Source: Pseudomonas marincola (GTDB taxonomy: Bacteria; Pseudomonadota; Gammaproteobacteria; Pseudomonadales; Pseudomonadaceae). Taken from it: 64,000 nucleotides of DNA. A program made the translations under genes and the position numbers. The stretch lies in the NCBI RefSeq assembly GCF_900116605.1, contig NZ_FPBC01000001.1:124001-188000 (forward strand), read 5' to 3'. Every line of letters begins with the position of its first letter. Positions within the stretch are counted from its first letter, which is position 1. Below, piece by piece: positions 20,179-32,342 of this stretch. The notes under the pieces were generated by a model, which did no database searches, was not told the DNA's origin, and was given only the letters and a program-made list of their open reading frames with translations.

Positions 20179-21421
20179 AGCGCAACGCCTCCGCAGGCTG
20201 GGTGCGCGCAGCACGCCATGCCGGGTATAGGGTCGCGAGAAAACTCAACAACAAGGCCGCACCGCAAACCATCACCACATCAGAGGTGAGCAGCTGCGAG
20301 GGCAGATAATCAATAAAGTAGACGTCGGCGTTGAGGAACTTGATCCCCAACAGGCGCTCGATACCGGCAATCGCAGCACTGACGTTGAGCGCTGCGAATA
20401 TGCCCAGCAATGCGCCGATGGCTGTACCAATCACACCGATGACCGTGCCCTGCACCATGAAAATCGCCATGATCTGCCGGGGCGTCGCGCCAAGGGTGCG
20501 CAAGATGGCGATATCGCCTTTCTTGTCATTCACCACCATCACCAGCGTCGAAATGATATTGAACGCAGCCACCGCAACTATCAGCAGCAGGAGCAAGCCG
20601 ATCATGGCCTTTTCCATGCGTATGGCCTGATACAGATTGCCGTGGGTGCGGGTCCAGTCGCGGGCATAAAAGTCGCCCTGACCGAGTGACTGAGCAAGCT
20701 GCCAGGCAATACGTGGCGCCTGGAACAGGTCATCGAACTTGAGGCGAATGCCTTGCACCTGATCACGCGGCCAACGCTGCAGGCGGGCCAGATCCTCGAC
20801 GTTGGTCATGGCCAGATAGCCGTCGATCTCACCCGCGCCGACATGGAAAATGCCAACCACGGTAAAACGCTTGAGCCGCGGAAACATCCCCGCTGGCGTG
20901 ACCGAAACCTCGGGCGAGACGAAGGTGATCTTGTCGCCCATGCCGACGCCGAGCTTCTTCGCGGCGTTGTCACCGATGACAATTCCAAAATCGCCGGCCT
21001 TGAGTGAATCCAGGCTGCCTTGTTTGAAGAAGTTGCCGATGATCGAGACTTTCGCCTCCTCGACCGGATCAACTGCGTTGATCAGCACTTTCGACACTTT
21101 GCCGTTGTTGGTCAGCAGCCCCTGCATCTGGCTGAATGGCGCAACGGCGAGCACCTGTTTGTTGGCCATGGCCTTGTCGCCAAGGCTGCGCCAGTCGCTC
21201 AAAGGCGTCGGGCTTTCGATGGTGGCATGCGGAACCATGCCCAGCACGCGGCTGCGCATTTCATGATCGAAGCCATTCATAACAGACAGCACTACAATCA
21301 TTACCAATACACCGAGCGCGAGCCCGATCATGGAGGTGAGGGAGATGAATGAAACAAAATGGTTGCGGCGTTTGGCTCGCGTGTAGCGTGTACCAATAAA
21401 TACGAACAGAGGTCTGAACAT
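20171..21421 (-). CDS. lolC: Lipoprotein-releasing permease, LolC/E family (upstream copy)
   Basis: A 416-residue paralogue of the other permease and first gene of the operon. Its start [20 protein letters not shown] matches the paralogue, which fixes ATG 21421; upstream in-frame codons extend back to 21625 over the divergent PilZ gene without family similarity. It has one N-terminal helix, a periplasmic domain and three C-terminal helices with [18 protein letters not shown]. LolC recruits LolA and LolE binds lipoprotein in E. coli; assignment of those roles to these copies is inferred from order. Confidence 0.92.
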   Translation of the reverse strand: MFRPLFVFIGTRYTRAKRRNHFVSFISLTSMIGLALGVLVMIVVLSVMNGFDHEMRSRVLGMVPHATIESPTPLSDWRSLGDKAMANKQVLAVAPFSQMQGLLTNNGKVSKVLINAVDPVEEAKVSIIGNFFKQGSLDSLKAGDFGIVIGDNAAKKLGVGMGDKITFVSPEVSVTPAGMFPRLKRFTVVGIFHVGAGEIDGYLAMTNVEDLARLQRWPRDQVQGIRLKFDDLFQAPRIAWQLAQSLGQGDFYARDWTRTHGNLYQAIRMEKAMIGLLLLLIVAVAAFNIISTLVMVVNDKKGDIAILRTLGATPRQIMAIFMVQGTVIGVIGTAIGALLGIFAALNVSAAIAGIERLLGIKFLNADVYFIDYLPSQLLTSDVVMVCGAALLLSFLATLYPAWRAARTQPAEALRYE

Positions 21422-21516
21422 GTTGGAAGTTGCTTCGCGGAAAAGAGAAACGTCCTTGTGGCGGGGCTCGACGAGCAGCTTTACACTCTGACCACTACTG
21501 CTGCTGCGGGTTCGCC

Positions 21517-22098
21517 ATGCCGACTCAAGATGAAAAAGATCGACGCGAATACTATCGCATCGAAGATACGATAGCACTGGATTTCCGGCAGTTAAGCGCC
21601 GCCGAAGCGGCCTCGCAAGAGCCACTTGTGGGCGGCTCGACTGTGTTCAATCTGCTCAGTGAATTGCACCTGCTCGACTTCGAGTCGCAGCACATGTTGC
21701 GCCATATCAGTGAGCGCGACCGCACGCTGGCCAGCTACCTGAAGGTCATTAACAAGCGCTTCGACCTCCTCAGCCAGGCGGTTGCACAGAGCCTGCTGGA
21801 AGATATCGGCGAGCCACGCCCGGTCATCATCAGCGAGGGTGGCGTGAGTTTCAGCGACCCGGAAAAACTGCAAGTCGGGACACAGCTTGCAATGAAAATT
21901 GTGCTGATGCCGCAAGCATTGGGCCTGATGTTGCGCGCAAAAGTTGTGCATTGCACCGCGATCGCCACCGACAGCTACGACATCGGCACCGAGTTCGAAG
22001 CGTTAACCGATGCACAGCGCCAATTACTTGCCCGGCATATATTGCAGCGCCAGGCGCATGAGCGCCGCACGGCAAGGGAGCAGGCAGATTTGACCTGA
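21517..22098 (+). CDS. PilZ-domain protein
   Basis: 193 residues. The N-terminal RREYYRIEDTIALDF holds the RxxxR half of the PilZ c-di-GMP motif, and VIISEGGVSFSD at about 110-121 is a partial match to the D/NxSxxG half, with Ile in the Asp/Asn place. Binding of c-di-GMP is therefore possible but not assured. It has no membrane segment. ATG 21517 is used because the family-like sequence begins there. It is divergent from lolC, in the place of PA2989 in P. aeruginosa. Confidence 0.85.
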   Translation: MPTQDEKDRREYYRIEDTIALDFRQLSAAEAASQEPLVGGSTVFNLLSELHLLDFESQHMLRHISERDRTLASYLKVINKRFDLLSQAVAQSLLEDIGEPRPVIISEGGVSFSDPEKLQVGTQLAMKIVLMPQALGLMLRAKVVHCTAIATDSYDIGTEFEALTDAQRQLLARHILQRQAHERRTAREQADLT

Positions 22099-22160
22099 CC
22101 TGCGCTGCCCCAGTCGCCCCAAGAAAATTGTCTACAGCCCACCTGACCCGCGAGCCTGCC

Positions 22161-22448
22161 ATGCGCTGTTTGCCACTGTTATTTGCTGCACTGCTACCAC
22201 TGGCCTGCAATGCCGAAACCCTGACTATTCCGCTGGGCACACAAGGCGCTGGCGCTGATGCGCCCGTACTGCCTGAGCGTGGCGAGTCGCGTCGGGCAGT
22301 TCTTGAGCGTTACGGGCTGGCCGATGAAGAGCACGCACCGGTTGGCAATCCGCCGATTACGCGCTGGGATTATCGCCAGTTCAGCGTCTACTTCGAGTAT
22401 GACCATGTTGTCGACAGCGTTCGCCACCGTCCCGTGCGCGCGCAGTAA
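22161..22448 (+). CDS. Small exported protein of unknown function
   Basis: 95 residues. A signal peptide at 1-18 (MRCLPLLFAALLPLACNA) leaves a mature protein of about 77 residues that contains GESRRAVLERYG and WDYRQFSVYFEYDHVVDSVRH. That pattern recalls small periplasmic proteins that monitor translation output of a fold with YFE strands, but I do not recognise a named family. It follows the PilZ gene by 62 bp and may be co-transcribed with it. The C6 and C16 cysteines sit in the signal region, and the site LACNA does not give a strong lipobox. Confidence 0.75.
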   Translation: MRCLPLLFAALLPLACNAETLTIPLGTQGAGADAPVLPERGESRRAVLERYGLADEEHAPVGNPPITRWDYRQFSVYFEYDHVVDSVRHRPVRAQ

Positions 22449-22552
22449 TCCGAGCGGCTCTGCTGCGCGGCTTGACCGGCATGGCGCCAGGCTTTATCAA
22501 TAGCACTGTGCATCGCTGAGGCAGCGATCCGTCGTTAATTCAAGGAGCTACT

Positions 22553-23272
22553 GTGACGCTGATTTATGGACACCGCGGCGCCAAAGGCGAAGCCCCAGAA
22601 AACACCCTGCGCAGCTTCCAGCAATGCCTTGAGCATGGCGTAACGCGTTGCGAGCTGGATTTGCACCTCTCGCGAGATGGCGAGCTGATGGTCATCCACG
22701 ACCCGACTCTAAAGCGCACCACCGGCCGGCGCGGCAAGGTAGTCGAACATGACGCCGCCGAGCTGGTTGAATACGATGCGCGCCAAGGTGGCCCTGGCGC
22801 TGTGCAACCCTGCCCGATTCCGCGCCTCAGCGAACTGTTCGAGAAATGCCCGTTTGAGCATTGGCAGCTTGAAGTCAAAAGCGCCTCCAAGGTGCGCGCC
22901 GCCCGCACGGTTGAAGCCATTGCGGCGCTGGCCGAAAAATTCGGCATCAGCGACAAGGTGACTGTCACCTCCAGCTCACGCGAAGTATTACGCGCCCTGC
23001 AACGCCTTGCGCCGCACCTTTCACGCGGGCTGGTGGCCGAGTACTCCTGGCTCGACCCGATCAAGGTCGCCCTGCACTATGATTGTCAGTATCTGGCGCT
23101 GAACTGGACCCTGTGCACCCCGGAGCGACTGCTCAAGGCGCAGAAAGCAGGCTTGCACGTCACCGTTTGGACGGTTAACGAGCCGGCACTCATGCGCAGA
23201 CTCGCCGACTTTGGTGCAGACAGCATCATCACCGATTTTCCGGGGCTGGCGGTGCGTACGCTGAGTAGCTGA
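22553..23272 (+). CDS. glpQ: Glycerophosphodiester phosphodiesterase (cytoplasmic type)
   Basis: 239 residues, GDPD family, releasing glycerol-3-phosphate from glycerophosphodiesters. Catalytic elements are HRGAKGEAPENT at 7-18 (catalytic His and substrate Glu), CELDLHLSRDGELMVIHDP (metal-binding E and D, second His), and LEVKSASK. It has no signal peptide, so it acts in the cytoplasm, unlike E. coli GlpQ and like UgpQ. The start is GTG at 22553 with AAGGAG upstream. A strong terminator follows. Confidence 0.93.
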   Translation: MTLIYGHRGAKGEAPENTLRSFQQCLEHGVTRCELDLHLSRDGELMVIHDPTLKRTTGRRGKVVEHDAAELVEYDARQGGPGAVQPCPIPRLSELFEKCPFEHWQLEVKSASKVRAARTVEAIAALAEKFGISDKVTVTSSSREVLRALQRLAPHLSRGLVAEYSWLDPIKVALHYDCQYLALNWTLCTPERLLKAQKAGLHVTVWTVNEPALMRRLADFGADSIITDFPGLAVRTLSS

Positions 23273-23330
23273 CGCGCAGGCTGGATGAGGAAAACGATCG
23301 CCACTTAGAGTTGGCGATTGGCCTTAAACC

Positions 23331-23358
23331 AAAAAACCGCCCATGAAGGCGGTTTTTT
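23331..23358. terminator. Bidirectional terminator between glpQ and sthA
   Basis: AAAAAACCGCC-(6 nt)-GGCGGTTTTTT is a perfect stem with T-runs on both strands. It lies between these convergent genes. Confidence 0.9.
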
Positions 23359-23459
23359 GTTGCAGCCTGATCAGAAACTTTCGCGATTGGGCCACTGCCA
23401 ATCTTGCGAGTTACTGAACGGGTCCTCCCCGACCGGCTCAGGCCACCGATCGGAGTCGG

Positions 23460-24854
23460 TCAAAAAAGCCGGTTGAGCCCGTCAAACGCAGCCACCCGAT
23501 AGGCCTCAGCCATGGTCGGGTAGTTGAAGGTGGTGTTGACGAAATACTTGAGAGTATTCGCCTCGCCCTTCTGGTTCATGATCGCCTGACCGATGTGCAC
23601 AATCTCAGAGGCCTGATAGCCGAAGCAATGCACACCCAGAACTTCCAGGGTTTCGCGGTGGAACAGAATTTTCAGCATGCCCACCGGCTCGCTGGAAATC
23701 TGCGCACGGGCCATGCCCTTGAAGAACGCCTTGCCCACTTCGTAAGGGATTTTATCCTGGGTCAGCTCGCGCTCGTTCTTACCGATCGAGCTGATTTCCG
23801 GAATGGTATAAATCCCGGTTGGCACGTCATTGACGAAGCGCCAGCTGTCGTTCTGCACGATGCTGCCCGACGCCGAACGCCCCTGATCGAATGCGGCGCT
23901 GGCCAGGCTCGGCCAACCGATCACATCACCGGCGGCGTAGATATTCTTCACCGAAGTGCGGTAATGCTCATCCACTTCCAGCTGGCCGCGGCCGTTGGCT
24001 TTGAGGCCGACGTTTTCCAGCGCCAGTTTGTCGGTGTTGCCAGTACGGCCATTACACCAGAGCAACGCATCTGCCTTGATCTTCTTGCCGGATTTGAGGT
24101 GCAGCACCACGCCGTTATCAACGCCTTCAATGCGCTCATATTCTTCGTTATGGCGGATCAACACGTTGGTGTTGCGCAGGTGATAGCTCAGGGCGTCTGA
24201 GATTTCAGCGTCGAGGAAGCTGAGCAACTGATCGCGGTTGTCGATCAGGTCTACCAGCACGCCCAGACCGCTGAAGATCGACGCGTATTCACAACCGATT
24301 ACACCGGCCCCGTAAATGATCAGGCGGCGCGGCGTGTGGCTCAGCGTCAGAATGGTGTCGCTGTCGTAAACACGCGGGTGATTGAAATCTACGCCGTCCG
24401 GGCGATAGGGACGCGAACCGGTCGCGACCACGATGTCCTTGGCCACCAGTTTCTCGACCGCGCCTGTCGGGCAAACCACTTCAACGGTGTGCTCGTCGGC
24501 AAAGCTGGCAGTGCCGTGGAATACATCGATACGGTTGCGGGCGTAGTAGCCGGTGCGTGAAGACACCTGCTTGGAAATTACCCGCTCAGCGCTTTTCAGC
24601 ACGTCCGGAAACGAGAACCAACGTGGCTCGCCGATCTGGCGGAACATCGGGTTAGTGTTGAACTGCATGATCTGACGAACCGAGTGACGCAGTGCCTTGG
24701 ACGGCACAGTGCCCAGGTGTGTGCTGTTACCGCCGACTTCGCGGCGGCTGTCGACTACAGCCACTTTGCGCCCGGCCTTGACCGCATTCATTGCCGCGCC
24801 TTCACCTGCGGGGCCCGAACCGAGCACCACCACATCGTAGTTGTAGACCGCCAT
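23460..24854 (-). CDS. sthA: Soluble pyridine nucleotide transhydrogenase
   Basis: A 464-residue flavoprotein that equilibrates NADPH + NAD+ with NADP+ + NADH. The FAD Rossmann motif is [12 protein letters not shown] at 10-21, the second nucleotide motif [15 protein letters not shown], and the second FAD motif [10 protein letters not shown], with the dimerisation domain at the C-terminus ([20 protein letters not shown]). The enzyme belongs to the disulfide oxidoreductase superfamily but lacks the CxxxxC pair. At the remnant site this protein has GGNSTHLGT, with Ser44 where, from memory, other Sth proteins keep one Cys. Sth is most typical of Pseudomonas and enterics. Confidence 0.96.
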   Translation of the reverse strand: MAVYNYDVVVLGSGPAGEGAAMNAVKAGRKVAVVDSRREVGGNSTHLGTVPSKALRHSVRQIMQFNTNPMFRQIGEPRWFSFPDVLKSAERVISKQVSSRTGYYARNRIDVFHGTASFADEHTVEVVCPTGAVEKLVAKDIVVATGSRPYRPDGVDFNHPRVYDSDTILTLSHTPRRLIIYGAGVIGCEYASIFSGLGVLVDLIDNRDQLLSFLDAEISDALSYHLRNTNVLIRHNEEYERIEGVDNGVVLHLKSGKKIKADALLWCNGRTGNTDKLALENVGLKANGRGQLEVDEHYRTSVKNIYAAGDVIGWPSLASAAFDQGRSASGSIVQNDSWRFVNDVPTGIYTIPEISSIGKNERELTQDKIPYEVGKAFFKGMARAQISSEPVGMLKILFHRETLEVLGVHCFGYQASEIVHIGQAIMNQKGEANTLKYFVNTTFNYPTMAEAYRVAAFDGLNRLF

Positions 24855-24967
24855 GTTTACTCCTCAGATCACACCGGGCGTTTAGCCACGCCTCGGCAGG
24901 GCCGCGTTGCAAAATGAACGCGGCAATCAAAAATGTGCGTAACGTTTAGCTGCCTGTAAAACAGGTT

Positions 24968-25195
24968 TTAAAGCTTGGTTGCATCGTAGGCCAGAGCTGT
25001 TTTCTGAGTGCCTTCGGCGCTGTTGACCTCTTCGCACTTCTCACGGCTACCACCGCAGATCGAGCACTCTTTCTCGATGCCCAGATTGGCGATACCGCCG
25101 CACGAACCAGCGATCGGTTTACGCCCCATGATGACGCCAACGGCCATCATTGAAACGACTGAGATCATGACCAGAAATACCACGACGAATGTCAT
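24968..25195 (-). CDS. nqrM: NqrM, Na+-NQR maturation factor
   Basis: A 75-residue membrane protein with one N-terminal helix (about 2-23) and four cysteines at 32, 44, 47 and 54 (SCGGIANLGIEKECSICGG). It is needed to place the iron centre between NqrD and NqrE in Vibrio. It overlaps the apbE stop by 4 bp, so the NQR operon carries its own assembly factor at the end. Confidence 0.93.
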   Translation of the reverse strand: MTFVVVFLVMISVVSMMAVGVIMGRKPIAGSCGGIANLGIEKECSICGGSREKCEEVNSAEGTQKTALAYDATKL

Positions 25196-26217
25196 TGCTC
25201 TTCTCCCGCAGCGAATAGCTGCTCGAATGCCGGACTACTGTGTGTGACGAAGGCTTTACCCTCACGCGTCACGAAGAATGCGGCGATATTTGCCTGTTTA
25301 GCATACGCCATACCGCGCTCCGGACCCAAAACCATCAGCAAGGTCGACAAGCCATCGGCCAACTGGGTCGACTCGTTGGCGACCGTCACCGAGGCCAGTT
25401 TGTGGGTAATCGGCGCGCCGGTTAGTGGATCGATGGTGTGCGAGTAACGCACGCCATTTTCCTCGAAATAGTTACGGTAATCGCCAGAGGTGGAAATGCC
25501 ATAACCATCGAGTTGCAGAATCTTTTGTGAAACCCGCTCATCATCACGCGGCGCTTCGATCGCAATACGCCAAGGCTCGCCATCCGGCTTATTGCCAGCG
25601 GCCTTAAGCTCACCAGTGGCCTCGACCAGATAACTGCTGATGCCCAGCTCACGCAGACGACTGATAATGCGGTCGACCGTGTAACCTGCAGCAATGCTGT
25701 TAAGGTCGAGTTGGATATCGACATCCTTGCACAAGGATTGTCCGTCTATGCGCAGATGCTGGTGGCCGATGTGCCGACGCGCTTCGGCGATCTGTTCAGC
25801 GCTCGGGACTTTCTCAACCCGCGCCTGCGGACCAAACCCCCAAAGGTTGAGCAACGGCTCAAGGGTCAGGTCGAATGCACCATTGCTGTCATCTGATAAC
25901 TTGCTGCCGCTACGCACCAACTCAAGCATGCCTTCGGGAAGCTTCATGCAACTGCCGGCGGGGGCTTTGTTGAATTGCGAGATCAGCGAATCATCACGGT
26001 ACGTCGACATCTGCTGATCAACCTCGGCCAGAATCGCCTCGGTCTCAGCGCGCACCTTATCGACATCAGGCGTGGCATCGGTGTGCACGTATTTGACGCT
26101 ATAAGTGCTGCCCATTGTCGGGCCGCCAAACTCTTCTACCCGGTCCGAAAACCAGCAGCCCGTTAGGGCTGCCGCCAAGGCGACAGCAATAACGGGCTGA
26201 AGTACAGCGTGTTTCAT
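25192..26217 (-). CDS. apbE: FAD:protein FMN transferase ApbE
   Basis: A 341-residue periplasmic lipoprotein (signal peptide, lipobox LTGC with the lipidated Cys at 21). It attaches FMN through phosphoester bonds to Thr in NqrB and NqrC. ApbE features: GPTMGSTYSVKY, LDLNSIAAGYTVDRI, and the C-terminal TSGDYRNYF ... YSHTIDPLTG metal/FAD site. ATG 26217 is preferred to the in-frame TTG at 26223. It is part of the nqr operon, which explains its job. Confidence 0.95.
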   Translation of the reverse strand: MKHAVLQPVIAVALAAALTGCWFSDRVEEFGGPTMGSTYSVKYVHTDATPDVDKVRAETEAILAEVDQQMSTYRDDSLISQFNKAPAGSCMKLPEGMLELVRSGSKLSDDSNGAFDLTLEPLLNLWGFGPQARVEKVPSAEQIAEARRHIGHQHLRIDGQSLCKDVDIQLDLNSIAAGYTVDRIISRLRELGISSYLVEATGELKAAGNKPDGEPWRIAIEAPRDDERVSQKILQLDGYGISTSGDYRNYFEENGVRYSHTIDPLTGAPITHKLASVTVANESTQLADGLSTLLMVLGPERGMAYAKQANIAAFFVTREGKAFVTHSSPAFEQLFAAGEEQ

Positions 26218-26219
26218 GA

Positions 26220-27443
26220 TCAACCGCCGAAGTCGTCGAGAAGGATATTTTCCTGCTCTACACCCAGATCAACCAGCATCTTGATCACAGCGGCGTTCAT
26301 CATGGGCGGACCGCACATGTAGAACTCGCAATCTTCAGGGGCCGGATGGTCCTTCAGATAGTTCTCGTACAGTACGTTGTGGATGAAGCCTTTGAGGCCG
26401 GTCCAGTTGTCTTCAGGCTGCGGATCGGAAAGCGCCAGATGCCACTGGAAGTTCGGGTTCTCGGCCTGCAGCTGATCGTACTCTTCGTTATAGAACGCCT
26501 CACGCATGGAGCGTGCGCCGTACCAGAAGCTGATCTTGCGGGTCGACTTCAAACGCTTGAGCTGATCGAAGATGTGCGAACGCATAGGTGCCATACCCGC
26601 ACCACCGCCGATGAAGATCATCTCTGCATCGGTGTCTTTGGCGAAGAACTCACCAAACGGCCCGTAAACAGTGACCTTGTCGCCCGGCTTGAGGCTGAAC
26701 ACATACGAAGACATCTGGCCAGGCGGCAAGTGATCCTTGCCCGGTGGCGGCGATGCGATACGGATGTTGAACTTAACCAGACCGACTTCTTCCGGATAGT
26801 TGGCCATCGAGTAAGCGCGAATCACCGTCTCGTCAACCTTGGAGATATACTTCCACTGGTTGAACTTGTCCCAATCGCCGCGATATTCCTCTTGAATATC
26901 GAAGTCTTTGTAATGCACTTCGTGCGGTGGGCACTCAAGCTGAACATAACCGCCTGCGCGGAAGTCAACGCTCTCGCCTTCCGGCAGTTTCAGCGTCAGC
27001 TCCTTGATGAAGGTGGCAACGTTCGGGTTCGACAGAACCGTGCATTCCCACTTCTTCACGCCGAACACTTCTTCCGGCACTTCGATCTTCATGTCCTGCT
27101 TAACCGCAGCCTGACACGACAGACGCCAGCCTTCTTTGGCTTCACGACGGGTGAAGTGCGACTCTTCGGTGGAGAGCATTTCGCCGCCACCCTCAGTGAT
27201 TACGCACTTGCACTGCGCGCAAGTACCACCGCCGCCACATGCAGACGACAGAAACACATTGTTGGCCGCCAGGGTTTGCAGAAGCTTGCCACCAGCCGGC
27301 ACGGTAATGGTTTTTTCACCGTTGATTTCGATGTTCACGTCGCCGCTGGAAACCAGCTTGGCGCGCGCCATCAGAATGATCACCACCAACGCCAGAACGA
27401 TGGCGGTGAACATGCCTATTGCGAGGAAAATTTCGTAATTCAT
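26220..27443 (-). CDS. nqrF: Na+-NQR subunit F
   Basis: NADH-oxidising subunit, 407 residues. It has one N-terminal membrane helix (4-25), a 2Fe-2S ferredoxin domain with cysteines at 69, 75, 78 and 110 ([13 protein letters not shown]), an FAD domain with [11 protein letters not shown], and an NADH domain with [17 protein letters not shown]. It is the electron entry point of the sodium pump. The stop lies next to the apbE start. Confidence 0.97.
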   Translation of the reverse strand: MNYEIFLAIGMFTAIVLALVVIILMARAKLVSSGDVNIEINGEKTITVPAGGKLLQTLAANNVFLSSACGGGGTCAQCKCVITEGGGEMLSTEESHFTRREAKEGWRLSCQAAVKQDMKIEVPEEVFGVKKWECTVLSNPNVATFIKELTLKLPEGESVDFRAGGYVQLECPPHEVHYKDFDIQEEYRGDWDKFNQWKYISKVDETVIRAYSMANYPEEVGLVKFNIRIASPPPGKDHLPPGQMSSYVFSLKPGDKVTVYGPFGEFFAKDTDAEMIFIGGGAGMAPMRSHIFDQLKRLKSTRKISFWYGARSMREAFYNEEYDQLQAENPNFQWHLALSDPQPEDNWTGLKGFIHNVLYENYLKDHPAPEDCEFYMCGPPMMNAAVIKMLVDLGVEQENILLDDFGG

Positions 27444-27458
27444 CTGATCATTCCGTCC

Positions 27459-28067
27459 TTACAACTGCACGCCAGAGAAGGACATGAAGCCCAGAGACAT
27501 CAAACCGATGGTAATGAAGGTGATACCCAAACCCTGCAAACCAGCCGGCACGTCACTGTACTTGAGCTTCTCGCGAATCCCTGCCAGAGCGGCGATTGCC
27601 AGTGCCCAAGACAGACCAGAACCGAAACCGTAAACGGTACTCTCGGCCAGGTTGTAGTCACGCTGAACCATGAACAGCGTGCCGCCCATGATTGCGCAGT
27701 TTACGGTGATCAGCGGCAGGAACACGCCCAGCGCGTTGTACAGCGCAGGTACGTACTTATCCAGGAGCATTTCGAGGATCTGTACGATTGCCGCGATAAC
27801 ACCGATGTAGCTCAGCAGACCGAGGAAGCTCAGGTCAACGTCCGGCAGACCGGCCCAAGCCAGCGCGCCATCTTTGAGCAGGTAGGTGTAGATCAGGTTG
27901 TTGGCCGGAACGGTAATAACCTGTACCACGATTACCGCGATACCCAGACCAATCGCCGTCTCGACTTTCTTCGAGATCGCGATGAACGTACACATGCCCA
28001 GGAAGAAGGCCAGTGCCATGTTCTCAACGAAAACGGCCTTAGCCAGCAGGCTCAAATAGTGTTCCAT
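27459..28067 (-). CDS. nqrE: Na+-NQR subunit E
   Basis: A 202-residue integral membrane subunit with six hydrophobic helices. It pairs with NqrD in inverted topology around an iron centre whose Cys ligands come from both subunits (C26 in [10 protein letters not shown] and C113 in [10 protein letters not shown] here). It starts in a TAATG overlap with nqrD. Confidence 0.96.
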   Translation of the reverse strand: MEHYLSLLAKAVFVENMALAFFLGMCTFIAISKKVETAIGLGIAVIVVQVITVPANNLIYTYLLKDGALAWAGLPDVDLSFLGLLSYIGVIAAIVQILEMLLDKYVPALYNALGVFLPLITVNCAIMGGTLFMVQRDYNLAESTVYGFGSGLSWALAIAALAGIREKLKYSDVPAGLQGLGITFITIGLMSLGFMSFSGVQL

Positions 28068-28735
28068 TAGTAAGCCTCCTTATTCGAGACCTGTGGCGCC
28101 ATTTTGAAGCTTGGCTTCTCAACCTGGTCCTTCTTCCAGCTACGGATAGCCCAGATGAACAGGCCAATCAGGAAGAACGCGGACGGTGGCAACAGCAGCA
28201 TGCCGTTCGGCTGATACCAGCCGCCGTCGTTGATCACCGGCAGAATTTCGAAACCGAGCAGTTTGCCGGCGCCGAACAGTTCACGAACGATACCCAGTGC
28301 GATCAGCATGGCGCTGTAGCCCAGACCGTTACCGATACCGTCGAAGAACGACAGCACTGGCGGGTTCTGCATGGCAAACGCCTCGGCGCGGCCCATCACG
28401 ATACAGTTGGTGATGATCAGGCCGATGAATACCGACAGCTGCTTGGACAGGCTAAAGGCATACGCCTTAAGTACCTGGTCCACCACAATTACCAGGGACG
28501 CAATGATCACCATCTGCACGATCATACGAATCGAGCTTGGGATCTGGCTGCGGATCATCGAGATAAACAGGTTGGAAAACCCGGTTACCAAGGTCAATGC
28601 GATCGACATTACCAGCGCGGTTTTCAGGTTCGAGGTAACCGCCAGTGCGGAACAGATACCCAGAATCTGCAAACCAATCGGGTTGTTGTTGAAGATCGGA
28701 TTGAGCAGGACTTCTTTAATAGTCGGCTGCGACAT
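28067..28735 (-). CDS. nqrD: Na+-NQR subunit D
   Basis: A 222-residue integral membrane subunit homologous to NqrE, with six helices. Conserved Cys are in [13 protein letters not shown] and [17 protein letters not shown] 28735 has GGGGAGG 7 nt upstream and is preferred to the in-frame TTG at 28741 that overlaps nqrC. Confidence 0.96.
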   Translation of the reverse strand: MSQPTIKEVLLNPIFNNNPIGLQILGICSALAVTSNLKTALVMSIALTLVTGFSNLFISMIRSQIPSSIRMIVQMVIIASLVIVVDQVLKAYAFSLSKQLSVFIGLIITNCIVMGRAEAFAMQNPPVLSFFDGIGNGLGYSAMLIALGIVRELFGAGKLLGFEILPVINDGGWYQPNGMLLLPPSAFFLIGLFIWAIRSWKKDQVEKPSFKMAPQVSNKEAY

Positions 28736-28737
28736 GA

Positions 28738-29526
28738 TCAAGCCTCCCCTGCGCGTAATTTAGTGATAAACGGACCAAAGCCTTCTTCACCCATCCAGAA
28801 CTTGAGCAGGTGATCGACGCCATTACTAGTCAGCGTTGCACCCGCCAGCGCATCAACCTGATGCTCTGCTTTCGGGCTCTTCGGGTCTACGCCACCTTTT
28901 ACCACCGAGATGGCAACTTTGCCGTCGTCAGCGTAAATGGTTTTGCCTGGCCACAGTGCCTTCCACTTCGGATTGTCGACTTCGCCACCAAGACCCGGTG
29001 TTTCAGCGTGCTGGTAGAAACCAAAACCGCTGACCGTGTCGAGGTCGGCTTTAAGGGCGATAAAGCCATAAAGAGTCGACCACAGGCCCTGACCACGAAT
29101 AGGCAGAACCACTTTATCCAACTTGCCGTCGGCCTGAACCAGATACACGATGGTGTAACGCTCGCGGCGCTTGAGCTTGGCCAGATCCTGATCGGACGTC
29201 AGCGCAATCGACTCAGCCGGGTCTTTGGCACCCTGCAGCGGCTCATACTTGAGCGGGTCTTTGGCATCGCTGAACGTGCCAGTTTGCAGGTCAACGATCT
29301 TGGCAGTAATGCGATCATTGAACAGCGCCTTGACTTCTTTACCGCTCATGCCCGGATTACCCAGACCGGCGATCGCCAGAATGCTGCGCTGCTTGTCGAG
29401 CAGACGGTTGTCTTGCTGCGTCGGCTTCAGCGCAATGGCTGCACCGGCAACGAAGACCGAGCACACCAGGCAAACCAACAGGGCCACCAGCAGCGTGCGT
29501 GCTGTGGATTCTTTTTGACTAGACAT
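28738..29526 (-). CDS. nqrC: Na+-NQR subunit C
   Basis: 262 residues, with an N-terminal helix (about 12-33) and a periplasmic FMN-binding domain. The covalent FMN site is the Thr of the [10 protein letters not shown] motif (T231), the ApbE target. It overlaps the nqrB end by 8 bp. Confidence 0.97.
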   Translation of the reverse strand: MSSQKESTARTLLVALLVCLVCSVFVAGAAIALKPTQQDNRLLDKQRSILAIAGLGNPGMSGKEVKALFNDRITAKIVDLQTGTFSDAKDPLKYEPLQGAKDPAESIALTSDQDLAKLKRRERYTIVYLVQADGKLDKVVLPIRGQGLWSTLYGFIALKADLDTVSGFGFYQHAETPGLGGEVDNPKWKALWPGKTIYADDGKVAISVVKGGVDPKSPKAEHQVDALAGATLTSNGVDHLLKFWMGEEGFGPFITKLRAGEA

Positions 29527-30730
29527 TGCGTGCCAGCCTCCGCTTGATATTGGCTTGAACGACGAAGTGATCGATCAGCGGTGCAAACAGGTTAGCGAAC
29601 AGAATCGCCAACATCATGCCTTCCGGGAAGGCCGGATTGACAACACGGATCAAGACGACCATGAAGCCGATCAGCGCACCAAAGATCCACTTGCCGGTAT
29701 TGGTCATCGAGGCCGACACCGGATCGGTGGCCATGAAGAACATACCGAAAGCGAAACCACCGACTACCAAGTGCCAGTACCACGGCATTGCGAACAGCTG
29801 ATTGGTATCTGAACCAATGGCGTTGAACAACATGCTCAAACCGATCATGCCGATCATCACGCCAGAAACGATGCGCCACGAAGCAATCTTGGTAATCAGC
29901 AAGATGCCGCCACCGATCATCAGAGCCAGCGTGCTGGTTTCACCCAACGAGCCATGAATGGTGCCGACAAACGCGTCCATCCAGGTAATGCCGCTGCCCA
30001 CAATGTTCTCAACGCCGCCAGCAGCCGCGAGGCTCAGCGAAGTTGCACCGGCAAAGCCGTCGACCGAAGTCCACACCGCATCGCCAGACATTTGCGCCGG
30101 GTAGGCGAAGAACAGGAACGCACGGCCAGCAAGTGCCGGGTTGAGGAAGTTCTTACCGGTACCGCCGAACACTTCCTTACCGATCACCACACCGAAGCTG
30201 ATGCCCAGCGCCACTTCCCAGAGCGGGATGCTTGGCGGCAGGATCAGGGCAAACAACACGGAAGTTACGAAGAAACCTTCGTTGACTTCGTGCTTGCGGA
30301 TCGAGGCAAACAGGACTTCCCAGAAACCGCCGACAATAAAGGCAGTGGCATAGACCGGGAGGAAGTAGGCAGCGCCCTGGATAAAGTTATCCCAGAGACT
30401 GGTCGGGTCGAACCCGGCCATGGCACTGATCAGCGAGAAACGCCAGCCTTCCTGAGCGGCCAGCAGATCCGGAGTTGCGCTGTAGATCAGGTTGGCCTGA
30501 TAGCCAGTGTTCCACATGCCGAAGAACATCGCCGGGAAGGTACACAGCCAGACGGTGATCATCATGCGCTTGAGGTCGATGCCGTCACGCACGTGGGCGG
30601 TGGTTTTGGTCACGCTGCCCGGGCGATAGAAAAACGTATCGACTGCTTCGTACAAGGCATACCACTTCTCGTACTTGCCGCCGTGTTCAAAGTTGTGCTC
30701 GATTTTATCGAGGAATGCACGGATGCCCAT
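29519..30730 (-). CDS. nqrB: Na+-NQR subunit B
   Basis: 403 residues, about ten membrane helices; it carries covalent FMN and riboflavin and the sodium path. The flavinylated Thr is in [10 protein letters not shown] (T230 from the ATG at 30730). That ATG has GGAGGG 6 nt upstream; an in-frame TTG at 30736 overlaps nqrA and is less likely. Confidence 0.97.
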   Translation of the reverse strand: MGIRAFLDKIEHNFEHGGKYEKWYALYEAVDTFFYRPGSVTKTTAHVRDGIDLKRMMITVWLCTFPAMFFGMWNTGYQANLIYSATPDLLAAQEGWRFSLISAMAGFDPTSLWDNFIQGAAYFLPVYATAFIVGGFWEVLFASIRKHEVNEGFFVTSVLFALILPPSIPLWEVALGISFGVVIGKEVFGGTGKNFLNPALAGRAFLFFAYPAQMSGDAVWTSVDGFAGATSLSLAAAGGVENIVGSGITWMDAFVGTIHGSLGETSTLALMIGGGILLITKIASWRIVSGVMIGMIGLSMLFNAIGSDTNQLFAMPWYWHLVVGGFAFGMFFMATDPVSASMTNTGKWIFGALIGFMVVLIRVVNPAFPEGMMLAILFANLFAPLIDHFVVQANIKRRLARNV

Positions 30731-30732
30731 GA

Positions 30733-32103
<1,371 letters not shown>

Positions 32104-32202
32104 CTAGAATACGGTCAACGTCTGTAAGCCTAATGAAAAATCCCACACTGCAATAAATGCAGCGTGCAAGGCGATGTTGAGCGCGGGTAAAAAATCCGTT
32201 TG

Positions 32203-32231
32203 ATTATAAAGACGCCCCCCTCCACTGACCA
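32203..32231 (-). promoter_or_regulatory. nqrA: Probable nqr operon promoter
   Basis: On the minus strand a perfect TATAAT (32208-32203) follows TGGTCA (32231-32226, 4 of 6 to TTGACA) with 17-bp spacing, about 130 nt before nqrA. Confidence 0.5.
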
Positions 32232-32285
32232 CCCAAGCGCTTGCTTTTTTTAACTATTCCGTAACAGGGCGCAACAGAGAGGGGC

Positions 32286-32314
32286 TTGACTCAGGTCAGA
32301 AGCAGGCTCAAATA
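32286..32314 (+). promoter_or_regulatory. Possible promoter of the chalcone-isomerase-like gene
   Basis: TTGACT at 32286-32291 is a good -35. The -10 is poor (AATA-rich DNA at 32309-32314), and the gene starts at 32343. Tentative. Confidence 0.3.
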
Positions 32315-32342
32315 AGACTAAAGTCTGAGGACAACTTACGAC

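Noticed and set aside
26346..28070. Long plus-strand open frame opposite nqrF and nqrE
   Set aside because: Antisense to conserved pump genes, so treated as incidental.
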